Source: Fasciola hepatica (Eukaryota; Platyhelminthes; Trematoda; Plagiorchiida; Fasciolidae). From it: a DNA stretch of 64,000 bases. Below are positions 52,701-64,000 of the stretch, piece after piece. Where the stretch lies: assembly GCA_948099385.1 (NCBI GenBank), contig CANUEZ040000024.1, positions 20,224,001 through 20,288,000 of the forward strand, read 5' to 3'. Numbering within the stretch: position 1 is the stretch's first letter; the number at the start of each line of letters is the position of its first letter. Both the position numbers and the translations under genes were made by a program. The notes under the pieces are model-generated. The model searched no databases and had not been told where the DNA came from. It worked only from the letters and a program-made list of their open reading frames with translations.

Positions 52701-55072
52701 ACGAAATGCATGCATCATCGCTACTCTTCCCGACCAACTCTTTCACGGTTGCTTTCAGGAAGAGTAGACAAAGTGGCATCCACCATTCCTGATCTATTAT
52801 CGAAAACATATAAACACAATTTAGTCACTCAATTTTCAATAAAATTATTCTGAACTATGAAATACCAACAGCTTGGTGAAGTAATAATTCGAGCGCAAAC
52901 GGAATTAATATGTCACTTGTCTGAAGTTAAATTCCGCTTGTGCGATATATACGAACGCTATTTTCGTAGCATATCTTGGGCGCGTATTTCTCGTAGACGT
53001 CGTCAAATACATGTACACGTTTTATCTCCAGATAAATTCCTTGACAGCCAATACCATATGTTGACACCGAATACGCCAACGAGAAACGATGCTATTGCAC
53101 TGGTCCTTCGAATTGATTTCACAGTCACTAAGTTTTGGATATTGAATGAGCTCAATGAGAATCTAGGCCCCCGTTTCTTTCCAAAAACTCATTCAGAATG
53201 AAATAGGCAAGCGATGTGCATCTAAAATTTATGAGCACAAATGCAAGGCCGAAAGAAAAGAAACAATCTGTTTTCCTATACGTAAATATTGAATTCATTA
53301 CTCAAAATAACCCTCCAGTGCTTTTATTTCCTCAGCGGGATTGGGAGCAAATTTCCACTGTGAGACGACTTCATAGGTAAGAAACCGAGTATTACTTCGG
53401 CAGCTTTAGGGAACCACAGAGCTGAGTAGCTTTTTACTCGACAACACATGATGAACAATAGATTAGATGAGTTTGAAAGAACACAGACGATAAGACTGAC
53501 GAATGAAAACAAATATGATTCAGAGAACCAATAACTGAAAAATGTGCCACCTGTATAATTTATACCCGTTCTAAAACATTTACTAAAGCATATTTTGCTC
53601 GTTGAATAATGCGTTCAAAAGGCGGAGTAAATACCCATTTCAATGAACACGTGTGATGGTAATGGTAATAGTAGTAGTGGGAGGGAAGGAATTGGTTTCG
53701 TTATCACCCACATGAACGAATTCTGTGACTCGATTTCTATTTTGTTCATAAATCGATTCACTATACACGATGAAATTTGCATTAGGAATTAAAAAGCACC
53801 GGAATCACTGCTACTGTGCACTTGTTGTTGTTATTGGGCAACCGATACTCGGGTGATGCTTAAAAGTTAATCATCAAGGTACCAACTGAGTGTCCGAAAT
53901 GGCCATCAGTGCTTCTCTTCGGGTCAGCATTTCACAGCATTATGGTACACTTACCTGTCAATGTCGGTTTAGCGTTACCATGATCCGTGGTGAGACAACA
54001 GTGATACAAATAGACACTGAGTCGATTATGATTCGGGATTCAAAGTCCGCCGATGAATCAGTACTGAACAGATGTAGCCAAGCCAAGTTAGATGCAGTGG
54101 AATAGTTCTTGATCATTGGTTTGAATTTTCCATCATTATCACCATGGTGAAGTTGGTTTCATCCCAAACGCTTTCTGAATACGAAGCTCGGGTCTTGTCC
54201 TTTTGACCGTATACATCGTCATAAGTCATAATAATTGTCGATTAAGGAATTATTTTCTACCGAGGAATTTGTTGATTAAACCTTTACTTTGACAGCATTC
54301 TGTTCTTGCATCATACGAGTTCGATATGTTTGCTCCGGTATTTTTCTCAATGGTGCATACCTTTTTTCAATACGAAAGCAGCATGAGTACTCCTTCCATT
54401 TCTCTACAGGGTCTTGTTCAGAGAAAGTTGTGGTTTTTACTTATCGATAGTTTTCGCAGGTGTAATTCCACTTTTGGACCATCATGCAGAAGTTGTACAT
54501 AGTTCCAGACATCAGGAGTTCTCGCTATTTTAACTAACTGCACGGAAGCAGTATATTCTCTCAGCATACACCATCAGCGCTCACCAAGAATGGAACGTGA
54601 ACAGGGTATTACGAAAAAGCCTATGAACAGTAGGTAGCGTATCCAGTTCTGGAGGGTGGGATTTCCGTGCGGAGACTACAAGCTAGCATGCATCGAAGAA
54701 ATGTATCAGGATTTGCGCTTGCGGTTATCACTTACACGAAACGCACATCCAAACAGGAGAAATATGGGAGGGAGAGAGTGATCTGTTAGGAAGTCAAGTA
54801 GTTAATTTATGCACCCGACGGGTGAACACATTCAGTTGTCACATAACAACAACATTTTAAGAATCAGAAAATAATACGAAAATCAAGTAAACATGATCAT
54901 TAGCCCAGAAATAATTTGATTAGGCTTATTAAGGAATCTCACAAGATAGGGAACAATAGGCGTTTGTGAGTTTTTGCACGGGCAAAAAGTGTTTGCAACT
55001 TGACGAGTAGAAGAATTAGAAACAATTGACAAGATCGCGGTGAAGTGGATGCGCGGCGTCGGCCAGTATTAT
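52701..55072. other. No recognisable gene
   Basis: A 114-codon frame at 52,857-53,201 starts with an ATG and is basic, but no homologue or motif is recognised. The rest is AT-rich spacer. Confidence 0.4.
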
Positions 55073-55650
55073 TCAGACAGTTTGTGGCCAAATTTCGAAT
55101 GTTGTGTTACTGAATACTGAGGAAGGTGCACTCTCGGAATACCGCTGCATGTAGAAATATGATTGAGTGAATTGGAGATAAGTTTGAAATCCACTGACAG
55201 CAGTCCGAGAAAGATTCAGGGGATCCATAAGGTTATGGCTGCAAGATATAGGCATACACAACCAGCTGAATTGAAGAAAGTAGTATGGAGAAGTTTTTTT
55301 CAGACATAGCACATAAAAGGCTGACTCCTCAAATCTCGCTAATCCGTCTGAATAATGGTCAGACTTTATCAGATTTCTTGTTGGAATTACGCAAAGGTAC
55401 TTTGCCAAAGTAACTCGTAGAATATCACTTTCCTTAATTTGCACAAGTGAAGTAAATTCTGCTTCTTTTATGTACCTATCACCCTTTACAAGGGAGGGAA
55501 GTAAATCTGCACATTTCCAAGGGTTAAGAGCCAAGCTGAGGTTTGCAGACTAATGGTTATGGCCGAGACACATTGCTTCAGAATAGGGAAAGCGGAATCA
55601 CTGTTGTAAGGTACCCCAAATACTATATCGTCAGCATATTAATTGGGCGA
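55073..55650 (-). pseudogene. R2-like non-LTR reverse transcriptase fragment
   Basis: Read on the minus strand, YADDIVFG (catalytic YADD at 55,638-55,627) is followed, after a frame change near 55,545, by LALNPWKCADL (about 55,538-55,505). About 40 residues later AKYLCV occurs in place of the usual YKYLGV. Downstream come SHNLMDPLNL and a helical segment that resemble the thumb of R2-clade RTs (H-L, then L..D..R). The NPxKC motif and spacing are typical of R2-type enzymes. No rDNA, zinc fingers or endonuclease are visible nearby, so this is a stranded, dead fragment. R2 rather than another clade is a motif-based judgement. Confidence 0.6.
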
Positions 55651-58536
55651 AGAATTGCGAGAAAGGGTATGATAGATAGGTACGCGAAAATGAAACCTTC
55701 CCCGAAGCAAGCCACTAATCGGTTCGAGCACGCCAGGCCGGGTCGAATAATCCGTAGACATTCACACTACAAAAGACTTAACCTACTCTCGCTAATCGAA
55801 TGGTTGTCTGCAGTCCCAGGCAAATCGGACCAGTGATCAGAGAGGCAATCTGGCCGGCTTTTTATCGACCTTATCGCCCCCAAAAAAGCACGAACCTAAA
55901 CGGATGCCCGAATTTGAAAATGCTCTGCTTTCGCTCCAAATACGCGTTCGCAATTCGTTCAAATACACTGTGGTTTGGCGTAACGTGTAGCTGTCTCTTG
56001 GTTTGTCACTGCGGACTAGAGCGAGTAGTTGCAAGCGGAAGTCAACAGTGCAGGTAGTCCATGGATAATTCTCTTCAGACAGGAAGCTTATAACAGATCA
56101 GGTGATCACCGCATTCCGTGTTTGAGAATGTAACTGTGCCTATTGGGTTCGAGGAATTCAATCACCTAGAAGAATGGGAGAAACATCAGATAAATTCCTA
56201 AGTCGTTATCTATCACTTTAGTTTTGATGAGTATTAGTTTTCTAAGTCGGAGAGACTATCACCATGTAATCTGCTTTTCAATAGTGGTTTGCAGAGTTCA
56301 AGATCTGATGAACATGGGAATCAACGCAAGCTCAAATCGATTTCAGCACTATAATTATGAAATAAAAAGGAACAGACGAAATTCGAAGATAGAAAATCAT
56401 CAATAATACAGTTTCATCCACGAAATTCGGTTGTGGTAGAGAATCCCCTTTATATCTCTAGCGTGGTTAGCGCAAAAAATCATTGATTCTTTGGTCGTCA
56501 AACGACAGCGTGATTCAACCAGTTCTCTCAGGATGTTCAGGGCAAAGTTTTGTTCAACCCACATGACTAACAACCAGGAGCATTCACGGACTGTGTGCGA
56601 TATGGTTCATATAACAAATAAAACAGTCATGTACGGCGAAAAGCAATGAGATTATTCTGCCTCACGACGAATTAATGGTGCTAGGAGAACGACGGACGAA
56701 GACGTGGTCATCAGGTGGAAAGTGTAGGCTAAACACTCGTAAGGTTTTCATTCTCAGTGAAAGGCAGCCTAAAAGAGTGCATTTCAGACCGGTCACCATC
56801 ACATGACGGAATAATGTGAGACAACCAACCACGAAATTTACTTTTTCAACTTTGTTCTTCGGGTAGGATGTTTCTTCATCACACGCCATTTGGGTGGACG
56901 TAAACGACCCCATTTACGAGATTTAGCATTTCGAATGTCTAGTAACTCAGTATCCTAGAACTGGGATAACTATGGAGTAAGTGTGTCGGTCCCTGTCGTA
57001 CGTCACCTGTCAACGCTGTTCTATGGTCATCTGTCAGTATCAAACTTGATCATTTGAGTCCCGCATTACCGTTTGCATTCCGTGACCTTCTGTTTTGAGG
57101 GTCCTCTTCAACATCCTTTTTACCAATGACTCTAGTCTTCCGCTCTATTCCTTAGCCCTAACTGTCTACATCACAGCACGGTTCGTCTTTCAAGCCCAAG
57201 AGACTAAGCTCGCACTTTCTGCTCACACTGTGACCCCACAATATTATCTCCTGGACACATTGTTTTGAGCGGTTTGTGACAGAAACAAAAAATCGGCGTC
57301 GTAAACGAAGGAATGAAAAGTGCAGCACATTTTCCGACCAACACAATCGGATTCGACCAAATCTCTTCTGAAGGTAAAAATTTATCCATTAGATTACCTA
57401 TTACCAGGTGCATATCATTTTACGCTCGTTAGTGATAGCCAAGATTATGGTGCTGTTTTACTTTAAAGTGTTCTACCCCATTAGCTTCACAATTCTTCCT
57501 ATCATCCCATCCAGAATCAGACTAACGTGAGACACGATATGATCATACACGATGGTCAGAAGATACTTTTAGATGGCCTAGAACCATCTGATTACCGATC
57601 CTGAAAAAGGAACAATCCGCATATATTAGCAACCAAACGTGCTAAAACAAAAATAAGCAGTTTGTATTCTAGAATACCATGCAAATTACACGATCATGAA
57701 TTCTATTTAGCAAACCGCTTTGATTTCTTGTGTTGCCTAGGTGACGGAGTAGAGTCGGTATTTATTTTCTTTTGGGGAAAATCTGTGCAGAAATCAAATC
57801 CGATTCATTCAGTACATCGCATGAATAAACAGTAGAAAGAAATGGTGACCGATAAAAAATACTAACAACGATTCGTTTTGCTACTCTTTATATATTTAAC
57901 GTACAACAGTGTAAAACAATCCAGGGGAAATAGGTTATCTCAATCACAACCTTAAACAAGATCAAAGTCAATCAACTAAGTCAAAAGTGCACAAGTAACG
58001 ACAGACCTCGATTAAAAGTGCACTCAGTGAAGGTCGGTCATGACAGTGATGACCATATCTCTTTTTCTTGTTTGTCTCTTTGATAATTGGATGCAACTTA
58101 AGAGTGAGGAGACTAATTGAGAAATAGAGAACCTTGTGTTTGTTAAAATATGATAGTCGATATTCACTAGGAGACCGACCGGTTTATAGCGCGATATTTC
58201 TATGAGAATAAGTGCATAACTGTTTTTGCACGATGGAATATCTTGTAAACCAAGGAAGAAAATTCTTCATAAAACTGCATAACTTTCAGGGGTAAATATT
58301 ACATCAACTTTTCGGAACCCATATCAGTTCGGAGTGTATCAGAAAAACGAAGAGCCATAAGATATTTTAAGGGTAAGTGTTCACTGTTCGGTAACAATGT
58401 TATCGGAAGAGATGGCAGTTAGAGAACGTTTCCGTAATCGCGAGTAACCTTTCTGAAGACCAGTTTACATTCGAACGATTTTGGGACAATAATCTTAGCT
58501 ATTGAGTGCCAAACGTTTTGTGTATTTGTGCATGCA
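55651..58536. other. No recognisable gene
   Basis: Only short frames and AT-rich spacer. Upstream parts of the R2-like RT could lie at 55,650-55,860 on the minus strand but are too decayed to claim. Confidence 0.4.
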
Positions 58537-58566
58537 TGCATGTGTGTGTGTGTGTGTGTGTGTGTA
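58537..58566 (+). repeat. (TG)n microsatellite
   Basis: About 14 TG dinucleotides preceded by CATGCATGCATG. Confidence 0.95.
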
Positions 58567-58636
58567 TTGTGGGTGAGGCGGTGGCAATGAATCTCTGTTC
58601 TCTCGGTGGCGGCGTGGTCAAACAAGAAATATTGTA

Positions 58637-58833
58637 AAATTTTATTGTTTAATAACAGCGTAGTCGAAATCGTCTGTAGGCTGTTGACGTTTCGGTCACC
58701 ACGGGTAACTTTCTTCGAGATTGGTTTTACGAGCTTGTAAAACCAGTCTTGAAAAAGGTTACTCGTGGTGACCGAAACTTCTACAACCTACCAACAATTT
58801 CGACTACGTTGTGTTACTGAACGATAAAAATTT
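58637..58833. mobile_element. Foldback (long inverted-repeat) element, about 197 bp
   Basis: Two arms of about 94 bp, 58,637-58,731 and 58,738-58,833, are reverse complements with roughly ten mismatches, separated by a few bases. The arms share GTAGTCGAAATYGT and TTTCGGTCACCACG. A single arm occurs at 45,211-45,287. The structure fits a MITE/foldback element or two oppositely inserted copies of one small repeat. Target duplication was not identified. Confidence 0.8.
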
Positions 58834-59042
58834 CACCATAACCTATTGCATGCAGCATTGATTTTTCGATACAATCCGAACCGATCTCCTTTCTGACACA
58901 TCAACAACAAATATTGTTTATAGCACTTTTAAACATGAGAAATTAGAGTGCTATTTGGACATATGTAGAATACGTTTTAATAATTGGCCATGACCTGGAA
59001 CACTCACATTTAGCGTCGAAGTCCAAAGAAGACTACAGAAGA

Positions 59043-59101
59043 GTGAATATCCTGAGCCTGGCACCTTATTCACCGTCTCTTAGCGCAATCGAGGGAATAT
59101 G
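59043..59101 (+). pseudogene. Tc1/mariner-type transposase C-terminal remnant
   Basis: The frame reads VNILSLAPYSPSLSAIEGI followed by TGA. This resembles the LPPYSPxLNPIExxW motif that carries the third catalytic acidic residue of Tc1/mariner-IS630 transposases, with the Trp codon position now TGA. Upstream (58.97-59.04 kb) and downstream sequences are too decayed to follow. Only this short segment is supported. Confidence 0.5.
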
Positions 59102-59439
59102 AAACATAATAAGGCCAGAAACTAACATTAAAATAACCGATGAGTTTCATATCGTGCTAGAAGGCGATCCTTAAGGATGAACATCAAAACATTAACAGTG
59201 GATGAATTTCCTGGAAGATATTGCTGAATGAGCAAAATGTTCGATAACCGCAAGTTATTGTCAAAGCGTGATGGCACATACGTCTAAGCGGTACAGTACG
59301 GTTGTCATATTCTTGAATATCTGAACTGCATCTGACTTGTTGGCAGGACGGTCCCCCGGGATTGTGTTGGTAGACAGAGTGTTTGATGACTATGTCCAGA
59401 TCATACAAACACTATCATAAAATAACAGACCGAATGCTA

Positions 59440-59730
59440 ACCCATGTCCCACTCCACCATTTTTTCATTTGGAAGTGGTGTGCGTCAGGGGTGCTCAATA
59501 TCACCCTACTTGTCCAAGTTGCGGACTGATGACATTCTGAGAAGGAACTAAGAAGGCGAACTCCTACCAGGTGACATCCTATTAAACTTACACTACGCAG
59601 CCAACGTTGCTCTGGTCTGTAACGACGCTACGGTGGTACATTGCATTTTAAACAGCGGTACGGAATGCGCTTTTCACCTTTAGGGTTTAAAGTTCTGCTA
59701 CAAGTTTACCAGTGGTTTACTTCTGAATTC
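59440..59730 (+). pseudogene. RTE-like LINE reverse transcriptase fragment (catalytic region)
   Basis: SGVRQGCSISPYLSKL matches the SGVRQGCxLSPxLF motif of RTE RTs. Then GELLPGDILLNLHYAANVAL matches the xxLPGxxLxDLxYADDIAL motif, with the catalytic YADD replaced by YAAN. Stops (TAA near 59,548; TAG near 59,682) and loss of the catalytic aspartates show inactivity. A possible continuation runs to about 60,040. Confidence 0.75.
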
Positions 59731-62571
59731 ACTCTCGGTGTCGAAACGTAAGTGCGAATGTAAAAGCTGGAGAAGAGTTGTAGGAACGGATAGCAGAAGG
59801 ACATGCAGCAGTCTACTGCTTTCGTCACCAGTGGAGCTAATGAAACATCGTTATTATATTGAAAGGAGTTTACAACACAGCCGTCCGTATTATCCTAATT
59901 TACGTAACGAACAACTACGTCTCGAAAGCCAGAATAGGATCCTCGCTCGCCGGATTCTGCAAATGCGAAACCTCTAATACTTCCTACAGGACCATCTACA
60001 GAGGGCTATGTTTACAAGTGAATTTCTGCCTAAGGATATTATAAGCTTGTGAGGGAAGTATATACTGCTTGGACTACGAAAAAGTCTCTTAACTGTACAA
60101 TCTGACCAATGACTCGGGGACCACTTCAGTGCGGGCGAATTCCTGTTTTTACTACTGCAGCAACTGTCAATATCCAAAATTAAGATGACCACTACAAATA
60201 AGAGGAAAAATTCATTTGAGCTTGCCCATGATCAGTGACACCATTATTTACGAACTTTGCCCGCCACGAATATCCTACAAATGGATACATAATTGTGCCG
60301 AGATCCCCATACCACCGTGTAGGTTACGTGGTTTGTGCATTTGCTTGCTACTTTAATCCAATTGGTTGAGAATCGCATTGAGCACGGGAGCCAACTAACG
60401 CGTCATATCAGTATAGTTCAGTTCCAACAAACATCAGCCATTCACTGGGTGCGGTGGCTCCGGTTGCTATCTTTCAGCGGTAATCCCAATGGGAAATAAT
60501 TGGAGAGAAACAAAAGTGTAAAAATAATAAGAAGAGAACTGCAATAATGGTAAAAAGTTGATAAAGAAAGTTGGTGAGTATAAAAGTGCCACTGATGGCT
60601 ACACCAAGTCATATCTTCCAGTGTGTTTACCGACTGAGTAGGCACTTTTTCACCCCTACCAGGAGACCTAACACTCCGAATACAGTCAAGTCCACCAGTT
60701 AGGCTTTCCATAACTTTCTTTTACATTATGGTCCGGCAACCCCTACTCATCTTTCAACCTTTGCCCCCTCAGAGAACATTACGCGTCGAGGAATCCTACC
60801 CGGCATATGACAGACTCACAGCTCATTCGCACCTAATGGGGTTCTACTTTCGCCGATTGCTGTACCAAACATTGTCATTGTCGTCCTCGTCCACAAACAT
60901 CCAAGTTTATTTGGTATTTCTTCATCGGTTCCACGGTTCTACTCTACAAAACGTGTTACTTTCATGTCATTTAGATACCACTGTCAGGGTGAAGGATGTT
61001 TATTTCCAGTTGCGTGAGAAAGCTAAATCAGGACTGTGAAATCGTACTGGGAATACCCAACTGCCCTTCAATGTGGACCTCTCCTTCCAACTGACCTTTT
61101 TACTATTGTTGTAGTTTTTGACTTTGAATTACTTCTCCCGCGATATCCTTTGTAAGTGATGTTTTACTCAACACTCAACCGAGATATTTCATCATTAAAT
61201 TGCTTGAGCATCAATGTTTTCCTCTAGATTAAAAACAGCAGACCCGACCCTCTGAAACACCAGCCAGATAGAATAGTGTTATACATCCTGTCCATTCCAT
61301 TCTAACTGTAAAATGCAAAATATCTCTATCATATCCATAAAGTCCATATTTTTTGAACGGGCACCAACTCTTGACTTCATTCCAAGATCAATGCTACTAT
61401 AGCCGCCTCATTTAAGGGGTCTCTCATCTAGTTTATTGGCGTGACTTTAAACAGTTTTTCTGGGCTTGAAGCAAACACCAGGTTTGCCGAAAAGTCATCT
61501 AGATTCCTAATCGATCCTCCAACCCGTTCGGCCTTCACCCTTTTTCACACTTAAGTTAGCCACTTGCATCTAGTTCATCCGCAACCGTAATTGAGCTTGC
61601 TGGTGTTGTACCAATCAGTAGTCTTTCCGTTGTACCTTCCCAGTGATCGAAAAGCATCTTCCTCTTTTCTCACTCAGCTTCCTCAGATGACTTCGTGAAC
61701 CATTGAACTGCAAAGATTTGAATCCATTAAGCTCCTCGAATTGATGTCAAGCACTGCTTATCTTGCTTTTTTCAACTGCATCCGCAAAATGAGTTGCCTT
61801 GTCTTTCAAAAACGATAGCTTAGGCAGTTCTGCGTCAAATTTAGTTTTTTTGTTTCTCAGCGCGTTTTACCAAACCTAGTCTTCTCTTCAACGTAATTTC
61901 ATCCATATTATCAAAGCAGGATATTACTTACATCGCGAATTATCCACGTAATTGGTCGTATATCCTCCTCGCCGTTTTTCAACTGACCAAGAAGATTTGT
62001 AATTTGCAGGGTAATGCGTGAGGCAAACTCGGTGGCTTTACTTGGAGTTACTTATGACTTAATAAAAGTTAAAACCGCTTCTGCTTAAGTTGAGCGATAT
62101 GGTGGCTTCTGACTTGGCATGATGGTGTGTCTTCATTCTCCTGATCTAGGAGGAACAGTAAGCCATTCCCTAATCGTCACCGCTATCCAGCGACGGTATA
62201 TATCCCATAACTTCTCCAATATTACCTAGTCACATCCAACGTTGGGCACTGCTCCGGTCTTCACCGTACGCCGTTCACATGACCATCCCGCTGGTATTCG
62301 CGATGCAACTGAGTCAAACAGTACTGGACCAGTGCAAGCATTCACGTCCAACTATAACTGGTCTTCTTACGATACTAACTCAAATGATGCTCGGACTTCT
62401 GCCAGAACCGGTGACATATTAGCGGGGTTTAGCCGGCTAACCCTGGGACGTCCCAGTTTTCTTGTGTGCTGTAGTCAGTGCATACGCAAACAAATGCTCC
62501 TGTAATCACACACGTTGTATTTCCTCTGCTTTTCCCGTGGCGCACTGAAGTCTGGTGGAAAAGAATGTAAC

Positions 62572-62572
<1 letters not shown>
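59731..62572. other. No supported gene
   Basis: Short frames (e.g. 60,728-61,039, 103 codons) show no recognisable family. The first ~300 bp may contain RTE debris. Confidence 0.4.

Positions 62573-62651
<79 letters not shown>
62573..62651. repeat. (TA)n microsatellite
   Basis: A pure TA run of about 79 bp, the longest in the window. Tyr-Ile repeat frames on both strands are artefacts. Confidence 0.97.
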
Positions 62652-62653
<2 letters not shown>

Positions 62654-63013
62654 ACCGACTTGAGATCGTGCACGCTCTCAACGCAGCAACGACAATCACA
62701 AAAATGAGGAACGGAAATAAACAATTAAACAGACAACTAGTAAAAAATAAGGTGCTAAAGCTTTTGCTCTCTGCCGCATACTTCTTGATGTTTTTTGCCA
62801 TTTTGCCTATCAGAATGAAACAGTGGTTACTGAGCATGAGTTCGACAGACAGATCGCACAGCATTCACACCACTGACTTCTGTTCTTAGCCATGTCTTAC
62901 AACGTCTTTAACCAACAACAATCCCCCTCACTTGGGCCCCAACCAGAGAGAAGGGGAGCACATACCAAAACCAATGGCAATACTAGCTTCTCCACACCTT
63001 TACGCCAAGTCAT

Positions 63014-63240
63014 CCCAAGCAGCACAATACGCGGTTGGGCGGACGTCGGGCTAAAATGACTATTGACATATGCCTTGAAAGTGTGCACAGAAGTTCGTGA
63101 AATTTCATAAGGAATATAATAATAAGAGTACCACAATATTTATTGGTATATATCTGCACTACAAAAAAGCAAATTTTGTTCTGTTGAATGCCATCGTGAC
63201 TGGGCGGTGCCATTCTGGTTTTCATAATTCTCTGGTGATA
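63014..63240 (+). mobile_element. Terminal fragment related to the CACTA-like transposon
   Basis: CCCAAGCAGCAC at 63,014 is identical to the left tip of the 34.8-kb element. It is followed by GGTTGGGC. A downstream block around 63,197-63,240 (GGGCGGTGCCAT plus ATTCTCT) matches the reverse complement of 39,520-39,575 inside the right end of that element. The order and spacing (about 185-215 bp) agree, so this is the right-hand (gene-proximal) end of a relative, oriented with its gene side to the right. No transposase frame follows before the window ends. Confidence 0.75.
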
Positions 63241-64000
63241 AGATGTACTACTCGGTTTGGTCATTCGTAGTCGGATTCTGGGAATCAGGATACATAATTA
63301 TGCGTCAAGAGACGAAGTGGGAGAGTTATTAGAGGCGCAAGAAGGTCCTCAGTGCAAATTGTCTCATTCGTGGAGGGGCGAAATCATAAGAGCACCCGCG
63401 TTCGTGGCTTGAATCACAGTCAGCAGACATGCTAAGAAAAACCGAATGTTGTCAAGTATTTCCTCAATCCTAACTCATGTTAGATAGTTACTCCTGGTGT
63501 CCATGCCGTTGAAGTAGACCCAAGAGAGTTTAGCCAGCAGCAGATTTGGGGTCTGTGGATCTTTCAAGCAGCGGTCTACTCATTACCAGCGCATCGGACT
63601 CGATCATCCATGCAGGTTAGTACATTTGTATTTAATTTTTTAGGCTGGTTGAGAAATACAGCGTGGAAGAACCGTGTGTGCCGAAGTCAACGTGGATGCT
63701 TTCTAACTGTCCTTACCCGATGATATTATAACCAATATGCTAACCACATGGCAACGTCGTGTCATGTTGCAGTCTCTGCGCTATCATTCGCCAGGTATTT
63801 CGCGTTACCCACAGACAATACCTCGTACACCACGATTGTGAGATAGATCTATCGGTTTCCCTTAGGAATCTTACTTCGGTAAACTCAGGTCGTTCATAAG
63901 GAGATTCTCAAGACCAGCAGAATAATTATGCCGAAGAATTCACGAAGCCAGCGAAATGCGTTCCGAAAGAGAGGTAACGTTGCACCGGATCGTATTTTCA
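63241..64000. other. No recognisable gene
   Basis: Nothing coding is recognised. The interior of the 63.0-kb transposon relative may lie here, but homology to the complete element is not visible. Confidence 0.4.

Noticed and set aside
52857..53201. 114-codon ATG-initiated frame as a gene
   Set aside because: No family motif, no splice context, and similar-length frames occur by chance in this AT-rich region.
62475..62889. Open frames encoding long Tyr-Ile repeats
   Set aside because: They are translations of the (TA)n microsatellite at 62,573-62,651. The same holds for 13.75, 45.55 and 50.7 kb.

Overview
The window is eukaryotic repeat-rich DNA, most likely from a flatworm (trematode or cestode). 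The evidence is PHD-finger CR1-like LINEs, a BEL/Pao LTR retrotransposon, a SWIM-type Mutator-like transposase, RTE- and R2-like reverse transcriptase debris, long TA microsatellites, and a transposon-borne gene whose conceptual splicing needs GT-AG introns of only 31-64 nt (one of 181 nt). Micro-introns of about 30-45 nt are known from parasitic flatworms. The species cannot be named from sequence alone.

Layout. 1-3.7 kb is old, decayed sequence with a CR1-like remnant. 3.7-34.5 kb is dominated by four CR1-like LINE copies of two related families, here called A and B, in the order A1-B1 and then A2-B2. Each A copy runs directly into a B copy. Between B1 and A2 lies a decayed Mutator-like transposase gene (14.0-16.1 kb, minus strand). 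A2 is split by a complete BEL/Pao element (18,955-25,619, two LTRs, 5-bp target duplication ATGGG). B2 is split by a 1.9-kb non-coding retroposon-like insert (28,214-30,102, target duplication AACCC).

34,806-39,786 is a complete CACTA/EnSpm-like DNA transposon with matching termini, arrays of a GCCCAAC/GTTGGGC motif at both ends, and two minus-strand genes. The first is a DUF4218-type transposase with nonsense codons. The second is a DUF4806-type companion gene that splices conceptually into an intact frame of 304 codons. Part of a second terminus of the same transposon family lies at 63.0 kb.

39.8-64 kb is sparse. The only recognisable host gene is an intronless, intact CFAP96 (C4orf47 family, ciliary) gene at 48,409-49,350. 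Around it are RTE fragments (44.3-45.2 kb minus; 59.4-59.7 kb plus), an R2-like RT fragment (55.1-55.65 kb minus), a Tc1/mariner-like transposase tail (59.0 kb), a foldback element (58.6-58.8 kb) and TA tracts. Nearly all coding-looking DNA is selfish-element DNA. The two genes that look intact are CFAP96 and the DUF4806 transposon gene.
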